Assembly: GCA_002336935.1 (NCBI GenBank)
Contig: DDEW01000018.1
Location: 1 to 64,000, forward strand
DNA length: 64,000 nt
Reading direction: 5' to 3'
From: Candidatus Saccharibacteria bacterium UBA1944
Lineage (GTDB): Bacteria > Patescibacteriota > Saccharimonadia > Saccharimonadales > Saccharimonadaceae
In this document: in pieces, positions 43,121 through 53,025 of the stretch
Layout of the letters: each line of letters starts with the position of its first letter
Numbering within the stretch: the stretch's first letter is position 1
Position numbers and translations under genes: made by a program
The notes under the pieces: model-generated
What the model was told of the DNA's origin: nothing
The model's input: only the letters and a program-made list of their open reading frames with translations
Database searches by the model: none

Positions 43121-45148
43121 TTACTTTTTCCTATACCAGTTTGTGTCGCCTGATGTTATAGTTTCTTTGCCTGCCATGGGAGCGCGTGAGCAAAGTGACG
43201 CTGAGGCAATCTTACTTCCGAATCCCGCAATATCACCAACAAAGATAAAAGTGTGGCCTGGTGAAAATGCGACGTCGCCGGGTTTGAGCGTGGCAGCGTC
43301 AACACCAGATCCAAGTGATTGCCAGTTTTCTTTAGCCCATCGTTCTTGGTCGCCGGTTGGCCCGCCCTTACCTTTATAGTTATAGCCAGGATCTAGCCCA
43401 CTATTAATGACGAGTCGAGTGACAAAGCCTCCACAATCTACGCTATCATCGGCAACACGAATACCTTTTTGTTTAAGGCAGTAGTCGATTGTTCCGCCAA
43501 CGTAAAGCCCTTCGCTCATCGCTTTCTTTACTGCATCACGGTAGGCTGGCCGTGTTTCGGTAAATCCTCTTCCTTTATACTCCGGCCAGGCATAGGCTAG
43601 TGTTGTTGCAGCCAGGTCGCCGCCAGCAAAGCTACCCCCACTGCATCCCCCTTCTGTTGCGCCTGCACCAGTCGGGTTGGCGGCAATGATGCCCTTCGAG
43701 ATTCCTTCGGCGTAAGATTCAAGCGTCTTTTCACTCATCGCGTTACTCGCGTTATCGGCGACAATTTCGTTGTATACCCAAGGCAACGTATCGGCAATGA
43801 GCATAATGTTAGGTATGTTGCCACCCGCTAGTCCAGAACGCCCCTCAAACGATAAACTATCGGTTGAAACTGATTGCGCTTCAACCTTAGTGCGTTCCTG
43901 GGCGATAGCTTTTGCATACGCCTGGCTTTTATCAGCAGTGTCTTTATTGTCGAAAGTTATTTTTTTAGATGACCCCGGAGATTGCATGCGGTAGTCGCCT
44001 ACATGTTGCGGCGTTGCTGTTGACTTGCCAGGCTTAGGGGTACTATGAATACTCACGGCAAGTGCCGCTTTTGCTCCTAGTGCACGATCGACGCGTTGCC
44101 GATACGTAACATCTTCACCAACACTTGTCTTTAGCATTACAACTGTATAACCCACCTTTTCAAGTTTCGCTTTTACGCGTTGAGCAACAGTAAAGACATT
44201 TTTATCCTCTGGTGGGTTAGAGTAGTCGATCATCTTGATTCCAGTCTTCTCATCAACCTTACTCGTGCTCGTACCATTGTGCCCCGGGTCAATGGCAATC
44301 ACTCCCTTGCCTGTCGCGCTTATTTCAGATGTTTGTGGAGTACTGGTGGTTGGTGTTGGCGCAGTAGAAGGATTAGTCGTAGCGCTTCCTGCTGAGGGTG
44401 ATGCCGCTTCACCGCTTGACTGCGATTTCATCTTTTCGAGGATTTTTTCGCCAAAATCTGCACGCTTTGCGGCGTGGGATTCACTTTGATCGCCAGGGCG
44501 CTCAAAGCTATAAAGCCATACATCAGAAGCTTCGCGCACTGTCTTGGCAGCTTTTATTGCCTCCCACTCTGTTGCACCCGAAGGGCCATACCCATCGCGT
44601 ACTTTTCTCGTTGTACTCTCCTGGTAAAGGTAGTCGAGCTCAAATGATAGGAAGCTATCATTAGCACCTATATCAACTCCATCAGGCACATACCCCTTAC
44701 TTTCAGCCGTGGCTTTGCCGTACTGAGGAGAATAGAAAGTGGGAAAAATTTCAGGCAGACCTGATCGCATCTTGTCAACCACTTCAGTTCGTCGGCTTCC
44801 CGTCCACTGGACAATACCATATCCGCCCTTTGGCCAACCCTGACTCTCTTCTTGTCGGAACGGACTAAAGCCGCTCTCTTGCTGAATATTACCTAATATT
44901 CCTGCTGCCTGCTCATTGCTCAAGCCTTTGTCAATAAAGTAATTCCACATTTTGGCAACATTGTCATTGCCTCGTACTTTTGTACCGGCTGATGCGGTAA
45001 AACAAGGATCGGTGGCATTGGGGTCATAGATGATGACACCATTGTTGGCGTAGAAGTTGTAATCTACATCGACTGCTGCGGCTAGTGTGGGGTGAATAAC
45101 AACAAGAGTAATGGCAAGTAATAAGGCAAAACGGCGAGTATATCTCAT
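43121..45148 (-). CDS. Secreted wall hydrolase with three catalytic-type domains
   Basis: Predicted exported peptidoglycan-degrading protein of 675 residues with a signal peptide (about 1-25). Domain 1 (about 60-240) resembles phage-tail lysozyme domains, with GNIQQESGF and Glu91 as catalytic candidate. A Ser/Thr/Pro linker follows. Domain 2 (about 280-490) is an N-acetylmuramoyl-L-alanine amidase of the Amidase_3 type: His290 (IDPGHNG), Glu314 and His368 (VSIHS), but the final catalytic Glu appears replaced (IMLIAD). Domain 3 (about 510-675) is NlpC/P60-like with Cys572 (VDCGGFV) and His632 (SPGHTFIF). It lies within the secretion operon, suggesting it opens a hole in a wall for the apparatus. 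The ATG at 45148 follows AAGGGGG. Confidence 0.85.
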   Translation of the reverse strand: MRYTRRFALLLAITLVVIHPTLAAAVDVDYNFYANNGVIIYDPNATDPCFTASAGTKVRGNDNVAKMWNYFIDKGLSNEQAAGILGNIQQESGFSPFRQEESQGWPKGGYGIVQWTGSRRTEVVDKMRSGLPEIFPTFYSPQYGKATAESKGYVPDGVDIGANDSFLSFELDYLYQESTTRKVRDGYGPSGATEWEAIKAAKTVREASDVWLYSFERPGDQSESHAAKRADFGEKILEKMKSQSSGEAASPSAGSATTNPSTAPTPTTSTPQTSEISATGKGVIAIDPGHNGTSTSKVDEKTGIKMIDYSNPPEDKNVFTVAQRVKAKLEKVGYTVVMLKTSVGEDVTYRQRVDRALGAKAALAVSIHSTPKPGKSTATPQHVGDYRMQSPGSSKKITFDNKDTADKSQAYAKAIAQERTKVEAQSVSTDSLSFEGRSGLAGGNIPNIMLIADTLPWVYNEIVADNASNAMSEKTLESYAEGISKGIIAANPTGAGATEGGCSGGSFAGGDLAATTLAYAWPEYKGRGFTETRPAYRDAVKKAMSEGLYVGGTIDYCLKQKGIRVADDSVDCGGFVTRLVINSGLDPGYNYKGKGGPTGDQERWAKENWQSLGSGVDAATLKPGDVAFSPGHTFIFVGDIAGFGSKIASASLCSRAPMAGKETITSGDTNWYRKK

Positions 45149-45150
45149 CA

Positions 45151-48100
45151 CTACCCCCTTCCTATGCACTGAGCTGTTGCTCGGCCCGCTAGGTCGTTAT
45201 AATCAATATTCTTATTAGCGGCAAGGTCAAGAAAAACGTCGTTAGGGCAAATGGGTTTACCGTTGTAGTCTATATCCATATGAAGGTGGGCGCCACAGGA
45301 GTTTCCTACATTGCCGACGGTCATGATCTGCTCACCGGTATTGACGGTGCTTTTTGTCGTCACATCGTTACCATGGGCATACGACACTCTCAATGTCCCA
45401 CCGGGGACCTTTGAAGTTACCTCCAGGCCACCATTGTTGCTAGGGTTGGGTGTCCCAACACATTTTTGACTCGATCGCGGTAGGGGTCGCTTTGTCACAT
45501 TCCCCCCTACCATAGCGTAAACAGGAAGTCCTAAGATACCGTTAAAACTAATATCGACAGAATTATCTGCACCATAGAATGACCCACCACTATACCCATG
45601 GCCCTTCATGAATCCAGCATGCGTTGCCGGGTCGTCATAGTATTTGCGATCGAGTACCCAGGCTACACCACCGGCTGTTTGGCTGCCAGGATAGGTAAGC
45701 TTCGCATACACAGGTTGGTGGTCTGATGCTTTCGAAACGACTCCCTCGTTCGCCATATGTGTCCAGTTACTTGCGGTTAATCCGCCTTCTGTAGATACGT
45801 AGATATGATCAATGCCGTTAATCTTGTCGGGGTTGGGACACTCTTTATTTGGCGCCCCGTCTTGCATATCTTTGGCATGTTGCATAATTCCACCTTTGGT
45901 ATAGGTGCAGTATGACAGCTTTTGTTCTGGTTTGTCGTTAAAGTCACCAACTACGACAACAGGTGTAGTGGCGGATACCTTAGTTTTAGCCCAGTCAATA
46001 GTGTACTGTGACGCCTTCTTAATGACATCGGCTGTTCCCCCATATTCCGAGATAGGATAATGAATCGACATCACAAACACCTTATTGCCCTTTGCATCTT
46101 GTAGTTCAACCCACGGAACAGTTACGTTTGGAAGACTTCCCTTCACAACATTGCTTACCCCGGGTGCCTTACCGCTAGCTACCTTTGTAAATTTTGATGA
46201 GTTCCACCATATCGCTGTTCGGCCGTCTTCTTGCTGTGTCATACGTGACGTATCTTCAGGGAATACCGCGTAACCTGAAAGATTGGATTTATAGTAGTCA
46301 TATTGTTCCGGTGATGTCTCTTGTGTACCGAACACGTCAAATGCTGGATTACCTGCTTGGCCCTTGATAATTTGGAACTGATAGTCACTTCGTAGCTTAA
46401 GACATTCTTTACTATTTGCTGCAGCCGTACAACCCGAGATGTCTTTACCCTTAGGTCCCCAGTTGTCGAACCCAAGAATGTTATAGGAAGCAACAGTGAA
46501 GTCACCCCCGCCTGTTACACTCTCTTGGCCTAGCATCTCGGGCGGGTTAACCTGATTTACAAAGCGAATCGCGTCATCATAGAGGGGGTACTTATCTTTA
46601 TCATACTTAGGGCCACCCACTACACAGGTTTCAATGTCATAGATATTCGATTCTTCATCGTCTACGGCATATTGGGGGTCAAGTTCTGTGCGTCCAGGGT
46701 TGTGGCACTTTTCTCTATATTGGGCAAGGTCGCTATTCTCGATGATAGCCATCTTTGGTTCACCAGTCGTACTGTCGCCATCGTATCGAATTTGAGGGTT
46801 CTCGCTATCCACTAGCTTTTCCATAATGTCTTCAAACGTATACTTCTTTTGGAATACGACACTAGGTGACCCCATCGCCTGTAATGCAATTTTGTTGTCG
46901 CTAAAGAATTCATTCCCAACCTCATCACCTACCTGTTCGGGTGTTGGTGGCTCTCCAATGGCGCTTGCGATTGAGCTTGCAGGAGATCTAAAGGGGAGCG
47001 TAGCAAGGGACGCAAAGAAGGCGAGCGGATCTTTAAACGAAGCCGCTCCCATTGTGCGCTGCACTGATCCAGCTGCAATGCCGAGGGTTGAATAGGGGTT
47101 AGTAATATCAAGCGGTGTATCTTTTGCTAAGTACTTTTGATCATCGATGTAACTATTTTGATACTGTTTCAATGTACCCTCGTATGCTGTCATTTGTGCA
47201 TAGGTTGCAGCATTTCCTCCTGATCCGATACCGTTAGAAAATTCATACATCTGCCAACCAGTACCAAGTCCGTCGAAAGCAGCGAAGCCATTCTTTATAT
47301 AGCCCGCAATATTTCCACCAGACAGGACTTGAACAATATATCCCATTCCAAACGTACTTACTCCAGCAAGAAGTATTCCCAATTTATCCCATCCACTTAA
47401 GCTTTTATTTAGGGCCTTAAATGCTTTCCAAGAGTCCTTTGCCATGGTTCTGAATACACCTTTTTCAGCAAAGTCCGCCATCTTTTTTTCAAGAAGTTTT
47501 TTCATTGCTTCTTTACCAAACTTCTGGGTCATTTTCTCTGCCATGTCTTTAATGACCTTCTTGAAAGTCTCTTTGATAGCAACCTTAACGGCAGTTTCGG
47601 CTGCCTTTTGCGCCGCTGTAGCTGCACCGCCTGTAAAGAAGCCGATAACGAAAGACGCAACGGTTACGCCAATTTGGACACCCAAGTTTTGTACAAGTCC
47701 ACAACCAGTTTTCATAACTTTTCTTCCTAGGCGCGCCTTGGCAAATGGAGTATCTGCGCTTCCAAGGCTTACAATACTTCCTATGGTTGAGTGGAGGGCA
47801 AGCATACCTGTATAAAGCGCAACCATCGCGCGCCCACCCGTGGCGGAAACAGCACTCGGCTCACTACTCAGCTGACCACTAAATAACATAGATGCGTAAG
47901 ATGAACTGTCAAAATGTTGACCTGTGACCGGGTCTTTCTGCATAAGAAGGTTCATGAGATAATTTACTGAACCATCATCCTCACCAGCCTTAGCACGCTC
48001 AAGGGCAGCGCGAATAGTCATTGCAAATCGTACAGTATTGACGAGTGCGACACCACGGGCAAGCGCATTTGCTTGTTGGGCAACCTGATAGATCGTACAT

Positions 48101-49251
48101 ACCGTATCGAGCACATCGAGTGAGTTTACAAAGCCCCATATCTGTCCACCTAGTGACTTTGTTGCGGTTGTAACATCGACACCCTCCTGAGACATGAGAT
48201 AGCCCAAGTTGCCCATATTACTCTTATTAATCACGTCCTGAGAAGTCTTTCCGTCAGCTATTTCTGTTTTGACTCGATCAACCTCACTCTTCATTTCCCC
48301 AATCGTTTCACGGGCCTTTTGCTGCTCATCAGCGTTGGTTACTTTGCCGTCTTTATCTTTTTTATCATCAATACCAGCTGCAAAATTTGTTGTTGTTTCT
48401 TCCATGGCAGCGGCATAGAGTTTCTTATTCTTTTCTTCAGGTGTTTCACCTTTGAGATCTGGATTTACAGGGTATTTGAATATTCCCCACACTTTTTTGG
48501 CCGCTGCGCTTTTGGCGGATTTGAAATAAGAGCCCTTATCAATTACCATGGCACGCCGAAACGCGGGGTTTCTAATTAGCTCCGTGCGAAACTGCGAGGC
48601 GGGTACCTTGGGACCATCCTTAAGTTGGACAGCCTCGAACACATATTTGCCGGATTTGGTTTTTTTACCACCTTCCGGATAAAGTGTAACGCCCTGCTTC
48701 TTTAGCTGCTCAATTTCAGTGTCGCGAAGACCACGGAGTTTGTCACCATTAGAGTCAACGGTAGTCTTTTTGCCCCCAAATATCTTGTATCCATAAAAGT
48801 CTTCTGAGTATTGCTGTAAACCATGCATGAGGCTCTTCATATCCATATTGCCAAGGATAGAAAATGGCAGAGATGTTGCACCGAGGAATGGTATAGCGGC
48901 GCCACCACCGAGAAGTGTCACGAGGCCGATGATAGCTCCACGCTTCTTTAGAACCAACTGTGCCTTCTTGGCCAAATCAGTTGCTTTAGCTGCAAAACTG
49001 GCTGGAGCCGCTTCGGCGCCGGTGACATTGGTTGCCCAGCCACCACCAGGGCTGCCTTCAAGATCGCGTACGCCATCAGCCAGTGAGTCGGCGTTTCCAC
49101 CCATAGTGTCCATAGCAGACGCTTCTTTGCCGAGGCGTTCTTGTTCTGAAGCGTTAAAGTTGCGATTTATGATATCATCAAAGTGCTCATCACCAGGATT
49201 AACTCCCTCGTTTCGGTCGGCCTCTGGTTTTTCGAGTAGTGGTGTTGGCAT
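45151..49251 (-). CDS. Giant membrane protein fused to a DNase I-like (EEP) domain and an M23-like domain
   Basis: Protein of 1366 residues. The N-terminal third is cytoplasmic-looking then membrane-associated, with hydrophobic segments near 105-135, 520-545 and 622-650; family of this part not recognised. Residues about 915-1190 form an endonuclease/exonuclease/phosphatase domain with all usual catalytic positions: Asn925 (SYNILG), Glu978 (TQE), His1064, Asp1103 and Asn1105 (GDFND), Asp1148 and the DH pair 1177-1178 (SDHQPV). Residues about 1215-1340 resemble LytM/M23 peptidases: His1293, HLH at 1322-1324, but the first zinc ligand is Asp1229 instead of His. Likely an outward-facing nuclease and wall-acting part of the secretion machine. 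It lies 28 bases after virB4. Confidence 0.83.
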   Translation of the reverse strand: MPTPLLEKPEADRNEGVNPGDEHFDDIINRNFNASEQERLGKEASAMDTMGGNADSLADGVRDLEGSPGGGWATNVTGAEAAPASFAAKATDLAKKAQLVLKKRGAIIGLVTLLGGGAAIPFLGATSLPFSILGNMDMKSLMHGLQQYSEDFYGYKIFGGKKTTVDSNGDKLRGLRDTEIEQLKKQGVTLYPEGGKKTKSGKYVFEAVQLKDGPKVPASQFRTELIRNPAFRRAMVIDKGSYFKSAKSAAAKKVWGIFKYPVNPDLKGETPEEKNKKLYAAAMEETTTNFAAGIDDKKDKDGKVTNADEQQKARETIGEMKSEVDRVKTEIADGKTSQDVINKSNMGNLGYLMSQEGVDVTTATKSLGGQIWGFVNSLDVLDTVCTIYQVAQQANALARGVALVNTVRFAMTIRAALERAKAGEDDGSVNYLMNLLMQKDPVTGQHFDSSSYASMLFSGQLSSEPSAVSATGGRAMVALYTGMLALHSTIGSIVSLGSADTPFAKARLGRKVMKTGCGLVQNLGVQIGVTVASFVIGFFTGGAATAAQKAAETAVKVAIKETFKKVIKDMAEKMTQKFGKEAMKKLLEKKMADFAEKGVFRTMAKDSWKAFKALNKSLSGWDKLGILLAGVSTFGMGYIVQVLSGGNIAGYIKNGFAAFDGLGTGWQMYEFSNGIGSGGNAATYAQMTAYEGTLKQYQNSYIDDQKYLAKDTPLDITNPYSTLGIAAGSVQRTMGAASFKDPLAFFASLATLPFRSPASSIASAIGEPPTPEQVGDEVGNEFFSDNKIALQAMGSPSVVFQKKYTFEDIMEKLVDSENPQIRYDGDSTTGEPKMAIIENSDLAQYREKCHNPGRTELDPQYAVDDEESNIYDIETCVVGGPKYDKDKYPLYDDAIRFVNQVNPPEMLGQESVTGGGDFTVASYNILGFDNWGPKGKDISGCTAAANSKECLKLRSDYQFQIIKGQAGNPAFDVFGTQETSPEQYDYYKSNLSGYAVFPEDTSRMTQQEDGRTAIWWNSSKFTKVASGKAPGVSNVVKGSLPNVTVPWVELQDAKGNKVFVMSIHYPISEYGGTADVIKKASQYTIDWAKTKVSATTPVVVVGDFNDKPEQKLSYCTYTKGGIMQHAKDMQDGAPNKECPNPDKINGIDHIYVSTEGGLTASNWTHMANEGVVSKASDHQPVYAKLTYPGSQTAGGVAWVLDRKYYDDPATHAGFMKGHGYSGGSFYGADNSVDISFNGILGLPVYAMVGGNVTKRPLPRSSQKCVGTPNPSNNGGLEVTSKVPGGTLRVSYAHGNDVTTKSTVNTGEQIMTVGNVGNSCGAHLHMDIDYNGKPICPNDVFLDLAANKNIDYNDLAGRATAQCIGRG

Positions 49252-49279
49252 AAATCTTTTATTCCCTTTTTATTGTACG

Positions 49280-51124
49280 CTACCGAGCGGATTGCTGCCC
49301 TTGCTGTAAAATTGACGCTTGTGGGTTAGTAGTAATGAGTCCGGTTTCGGTTTGACTGGCGATAATCTGTACATGCACGTGGTTTTGGCCAGCAAAGAAA
49401 AGCCCCTGCCCCACGGGGAAGTTAGCGAGTCGCTTGCGCTCTTCTTCGGTAAGTTTAAACACATCCCCCAGTACATCTACCGCACTTGAAGATTGCTTAA
49501 GTAGTAACTGCATTGATGAGTTTGCTACAATAGCCCGTCCCATTTTGCTTCCCATAAAGTCCTCGACATCTTGTGTAATCGTAGTGAGGCCAAGGAAATA
49601 CTTACGTGCGCGTTTGGCAAGGCTAAACAAGAAATTAGCGGAATCGTCGTACTTCATGAGCTGCCACGCTTCATCAACGATGAGCATACGCTTGCGCTGG
49701 ATGGTACGAGTGATATTCCAGATATGACTAAGGACGATATACATGGCCACCGGGCGAAGTTCATCTTCAAGATCGCGGATATTGAAGACTACCATGGTGT
49801 TATTGATATCAATATTACTCTGTTGACTAAAGATACCAGCAAATGTACCGCTCGTGTATTTGCGCAATCGCTGTGCGAGCGCTGGCCCGGTACCACCCAT
49901 ATGGAGTAGCGTGTCGTAAAGGTCGCTGATGGTTGGTGGCGTGCTGTTGTGGGTGAGCGGATCACTCGTGATACCAGCGCGAGCATAGGTATCAATCAGG
50001 CCTTGGTCTAAGTCTGCTTCTTCAGCTGGGGTAAGCGCACTCATGGCTTGTCCGGCTGCTGTCACCTGGGTGCCACCAAGCATAAGGCGTAGTAATCCAT
50101 GGAGTGTGACAAGGTTAGCCCGCAGTGCATCATCAGCCTCTTCACTATCAATAACTTTCGGTAAATCAAACGGGTTAATACGCGTATCGCTACTCAAGCT
50201 AAGACGAATATAACTACCACCCACTGCATCACTCAGCTTTTGGTATTCATTTTCGGGGTCAATAATCAATATGTCGGCACCCATCATCATACTGCGCAAG
50301 GCCTCAAGCTTAACAGTGAAAGATTTACCCGCACCAGACTTTGCAAAAACTACCATGTTGGCATTCTCTAGGCTGAATCGATCAAAAATTACCAGGCCAT
50401 TATTGTGCATGTTTATGCCGTAAAGAACGCCCTTTTCTTGGGTAAGGTCGGCGCTGGTGAATGGGAAGCTGGTACTAATAGCACCGGTATTCATGTTGCG
50501 GCGAATCTGCAACTGATCGGTCATTTGCGGAACGGTGCTGTTCAGCCCCTGCTCTTGTTGACTGCTGGCGGTTTTGCTGTACACCAATTGCTGGCCAAAT
50601 AGAGTTTCTAGACTGTGCTGTACAAAGCCAAGTTCTTCTAGGCTGTCGGCGTAAATCGTGACGTATAGTCCGTAGCGGAAGAAGCGTTCGGCACCGACTT
50701 GCAACTGGTCTCGTAGTTCCTCGGCGTCTTGCAGCGCGGCTTCGCGTGCAGGGTCACGTGTTTTGCCCTTTTCGCTACTGATAGCCATGTCTGCCTCAAG
50801 CTGTGTCACCTTCTTGCGCAGGTTATTGAGCACTACCTCAGTTTCTACTGGATAGATAAACATACTAATGTCGAGCACTTGATCTATATTGATAAGTCCA
50901 CTTAACCAACCGGTATAGAGTTCGCGGGGATAGCCATAAATATACATCGTACGGCCGTACTTGGTGCCAATACGAAAGTGGCTACTATGGATTTCAAGAC
51001 TGCTCGGTGCAATCAAGTCGCGCAACGTAGTCATACCTTTTAGGAATGCTTGCTCTACTTCGGCCTGTTCTTTGGCGCGCTGCTCAGCAGCAATATCCAT
51101 TGGATCGAGTTTTTTCTTGGCCAT
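49280..51124 (-). CDS. virB4: VirB4-type ATPase, C-terminal (catalytic) part of a split VirB4
   Basis: Motor ATPase of type IV secretion systems; 614 residues. Walker A is AKSGAGKSFTVK (about residues 261-272) and Walker B MLIVDEAWQLM near 460; TQDVEDFMGSK follows, typical of VirB4/TraC. A coiled-coil-like stretch lies near 100-140. The usual N-terminal VirB4 domain is encoded by the preceding gene, so the protein is split. The start ATG overlaps the preceding stop (TAATG) with GGGGAGG upstream, so the two are translated together and probably form one ATPase. Confidence 0.93.
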   Translation of the reverse strand: MAKKKLDPMDIAAEQRAKEQAEVEQAFLKGMTTLRDLIAPSSLEIHSSHFRIGTKYGRTMYIYGYPRELYTGWLSGLINIDQVLDISMFIYPVETEVVLNNLRKKVTQLEADMAISSEKGKTRDPAREAALQDAEELRDQLQVGAERFFRYGLYVTIYADSLEELGFVQHSLETLFGQQLVYSKTASSQQEQGLNSTVPQMTDQLQIRRNMNTGAISTSFPFTSADLTQEKGVLYGINMHNNGLVIFDRFSLENANMVVFAKSGAGKSFTVKLEALRSMMMGADILIIDPENEYQKLSDAVGGSYIRLSLSSDTRINPFDLPKVIDSEEADDALRANLVTLHGLLRLMLGGTQVTAAGQAMSALTPAEEADLDQGLIDTYARAGITSDPLTHNSTPPTISDLYDTLLHMGGTGPALAQRLRKYTSGTFAGIFSQQSNIDINNTMVVFNIRDLEDELRPVAMYIVLSHIWNITRTIQRKRMLIVDEAWQLMKYDDSANFLFSLAKRARKYFLGLTTITQDVEDFMGSKMGRAIVANSSMQLLLKQSSSAVDVLGDVFKLTEEERKRLANFPVGQGLFFAGQNHVHVQIIASQTETGLITTNPQASILQQGQQSAR

Positions 51125-51999
51125 TAGGCAGCGCCTCCCCTTCCAGATACCGTAACATCCCCCTGGCCCTTACGAACATACATACTGGTGACGCCGTCAA
51201 AGTTCCCAAGCGGTTCACGCACGGCAGTGTCAGGGTTGTATACATTGTAGTAAAGCTCACCAAGCTCTTTTGTTGTTAGTTGCACCGATTGGACACCAAC
51301 CTGAGCGAGGCCGCTCAGTACAGAATCTACTCGGTTTTTAATCTCATCCTTCGCTTTTTCGTAGGTCACTTTGTCGATTTTTGTCACAGTAGTTTGCTTT
51401 GAGCCACCACTAAAAATCTTGCCAAAGAAGCCCTTGCCTTGGTCGACAACGTTGCTCATGTCGCCCGCTGGAAAATAGGGAATCACTACAAAAAAGCTCT
51501 TATCCATAATGTTGGCTTCTTGCGATAGAACATCAATAAACTGAATATAATCATCCATGAGGACATTGAGAAGCATATTATCTTGGCTGCGACGGATTTC
51601 TTCTAACCTGTCAAGGTAGGGGCCAATATCGACACGTTGGGAGCGAATGAAGATTTGAATCGGAAAATACAGCGCGTTAAGAAAGTTTTGGTAGCTAAAC
51701 TCTACGCCTTCACGTTCGCGGCTACTCATAAGATCGAAGTTGATTGACTTGCAAGCTACAACCGCTCTAAAGCTTCCATCGGCCATAATAATCATGCCAT
51801 CGCGAAGCTCAGATAAAAGTAAACTATTTTGAGCAGAAGTACTACCCTTTTTGGACGCTTCAGGCTTTGCTGCTGGTGCTGGCTGTGCTGCCGCAGAGCC
51901 TACCGGAGGCTGGAACTGCTGGTCGGGCATACCAAGATTGCCAGCTGGTGCTGGCTGTTGTGGTACAGAATTAACCGGTTGTTGGTTGTTTGGCGGCAC
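51124..51999 (-). CDS. Split VirB4 N-terminal (TraC-like) protein
   Basis: Protein of 291 residues, with a Pro/Gln/Ala-rich N-terminus (about 1-55) and a globular domain matching the N-terminal part of VirB4/TraC ATPases: LRDGMIIMADGSFRAVV, then INFDLMSSREREG, QNFLNALYFPIQIFIRS and FFVVIPYFPAG. It has no Walker motifs. The GTG start has AGGAG eight bases upstream. In related loci this domain sits at the start of VirB4, so it most likely pairs with the ATPase encoded directly downstream. Confidence 0.85.
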   Translation of the reverse strand: MPPNNQQPVNSVPQQPAPAGNLGMPDQQFQPPVGSAAAQPAPAAKPEASKKGSTSAQNSLLLSELRDGMIIMADGSFRAVVACKSINFDLMSSREREGVEFSYQNFLNALYFPIQIFIRSQRVDIGPYLDRLEEIRRSQDNMLLNVLMDDYIQFIDVLSQEANIMDKSFFVVIPYFPAGDMSNVVDQGKGFFGKIFSGGSKQTTVTKIDKVTYEKAKDEIKNRVDSVLSGLAQVGVQSVQLTTKELGELYYNVYNPDTAVREPLGNFDGVTSMYVRKGQGDVTVSGRGGAA

Positions 52000-52033
52000 T
52001 CCCCACTCTCCTATGCAACCTACCTACTTAAGC

Positions 52034-53023
52034 CTAGTGCAGCTTGATGACTACTTCTTCCCCTTCATCCTCATCATGTTTCTGTTGGATGCGGTTCGCC
52101 TCACGCTGGATTGTCTCAATAGATAAATCAGTGTTACTTGCAAGATTAATTATATCAGGAGAGATAGCGTTTTCGCTAGTGGTTGGCGTAGTATTTTCAG
52201 GGGAAATTGGCTGGAGTGTTGATTGTACGGGGGCCGGTGGCACCTCTTCTAATTGCCCACTCTGAGATAAGGGGTTAATAACTGTCTGGTGTATTTCGGT
52301 TGGATAGGGGTTGTACTGCACTGTTGGGTCAACGAGGCTAGTGGTGATTTGTGGCTGAGCGGGTGCTAGGTTGACATAGGGATCGGCAATAGGTGGAATG
52401 ACGACTTGTGGTTGTGGCTGAGCGGGGGCTGGGCTCTGCATACGCGCCATCATTTCTTGTTTACGGCGTTCATCGGCTTGGGTGATCATATTGTCGATAT
52501 TCGTCGCAATACCCCCCGTTTCGTCGAGTACATCTTCGGTCTGCTGTGCAGCATAAAATGCATCGGTGTACATAGCATTATCGTTGAATGGCTGTGCGGC
52601 ATGACGAATTGCCCATCCTTGGGTGTCGGCAATGTCAGCCAGGTAGCCAAGTCGACGCTCTGCTTCAGATTGAGTGATGTCTTTGGTGCGTTGCACTTCA
52701 ACAACCTTTGGTGCAGTGATTTCTACCAGCGATTCGATACCATCTGGCTCCCATAGGCGCTTGCGCGGCTTAAGATAGAACGACACAATTGCCGCCATAT
52801 ATACTTCCATTGGCTGGTCCTTGCGCAGCGGCAGTGCCAGTGCACCAAAGAAGAAGATAATTGGCACTGGAATAATAGCGAGTACTATAAATATGCGACT
52901 TAGTCCCCATGCGAGCGCTATAGCAAGTGCAACAATAATCAGATAGACAAACTGCCGAAAACTAAACGGCCCAATGAGTTTATCATCTGCCTCTACATCC
53001 TGTGCTACTTTATATACTGCCAA
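52034..53023 (-). CDS. PrgI-family membrane protein
   Basis: PrgI proteins are small membrane partners of VirB4 in Gram-positive-type conjugation and secretion systems. The N-terminal third matches: YKVAQDVEADDKLIGPFSFRQF, two membrane helices (about 26-45 and 48-66), then LPLRKDQPMEVYMAAIVSF and LKPRKRLWEPDG. The remaining about 200 residues are a Pro/Gln-rich extension unusual for the family, ending in an acidic stretch (HDEDEGEEVVIKLH). It starts two bases after the upstream stop and precedes the split virB4 genes. Confidence 0.9.
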   Translation of the reverse strand: MAVYKVAQDVEADDKLIGPFSFRQFVYLIIVALAIALAWGLSRIFIVLAIIPVPIIFFFGALALPLRKDQPMEVYMAAIVSFYLKPRKRLWEPDGIESLVEITAPKVVEVQRTKDITQSEAERRLGYLADIADTQGWAIRHAAQPFNDNAMYTDAFYAAQQTEDVLDETGGIATNIDNMITQADERRKQEMMARMQSPAPAQPQPQVVIPPIADPYVNLAPAQPQITTSLVDPTVQYNPYPTEIHQTVINPLSQSGQLEEVPPAPVQSTLQPISPENTTPTTSENAISPDIINLASNTDLSIETIQREANRIQQKHDEDEGEEVVIKLH

Positions 53024-53025
53024 CT

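Noticed and set aside
43121..45148. Prophage remnant, because of the phage-tail lysozyme-like domain
   Set aside because: No capsid, tail, portal, terminase or integrase is nearby; the gene has a signal peptide and sits in a secretion operon.
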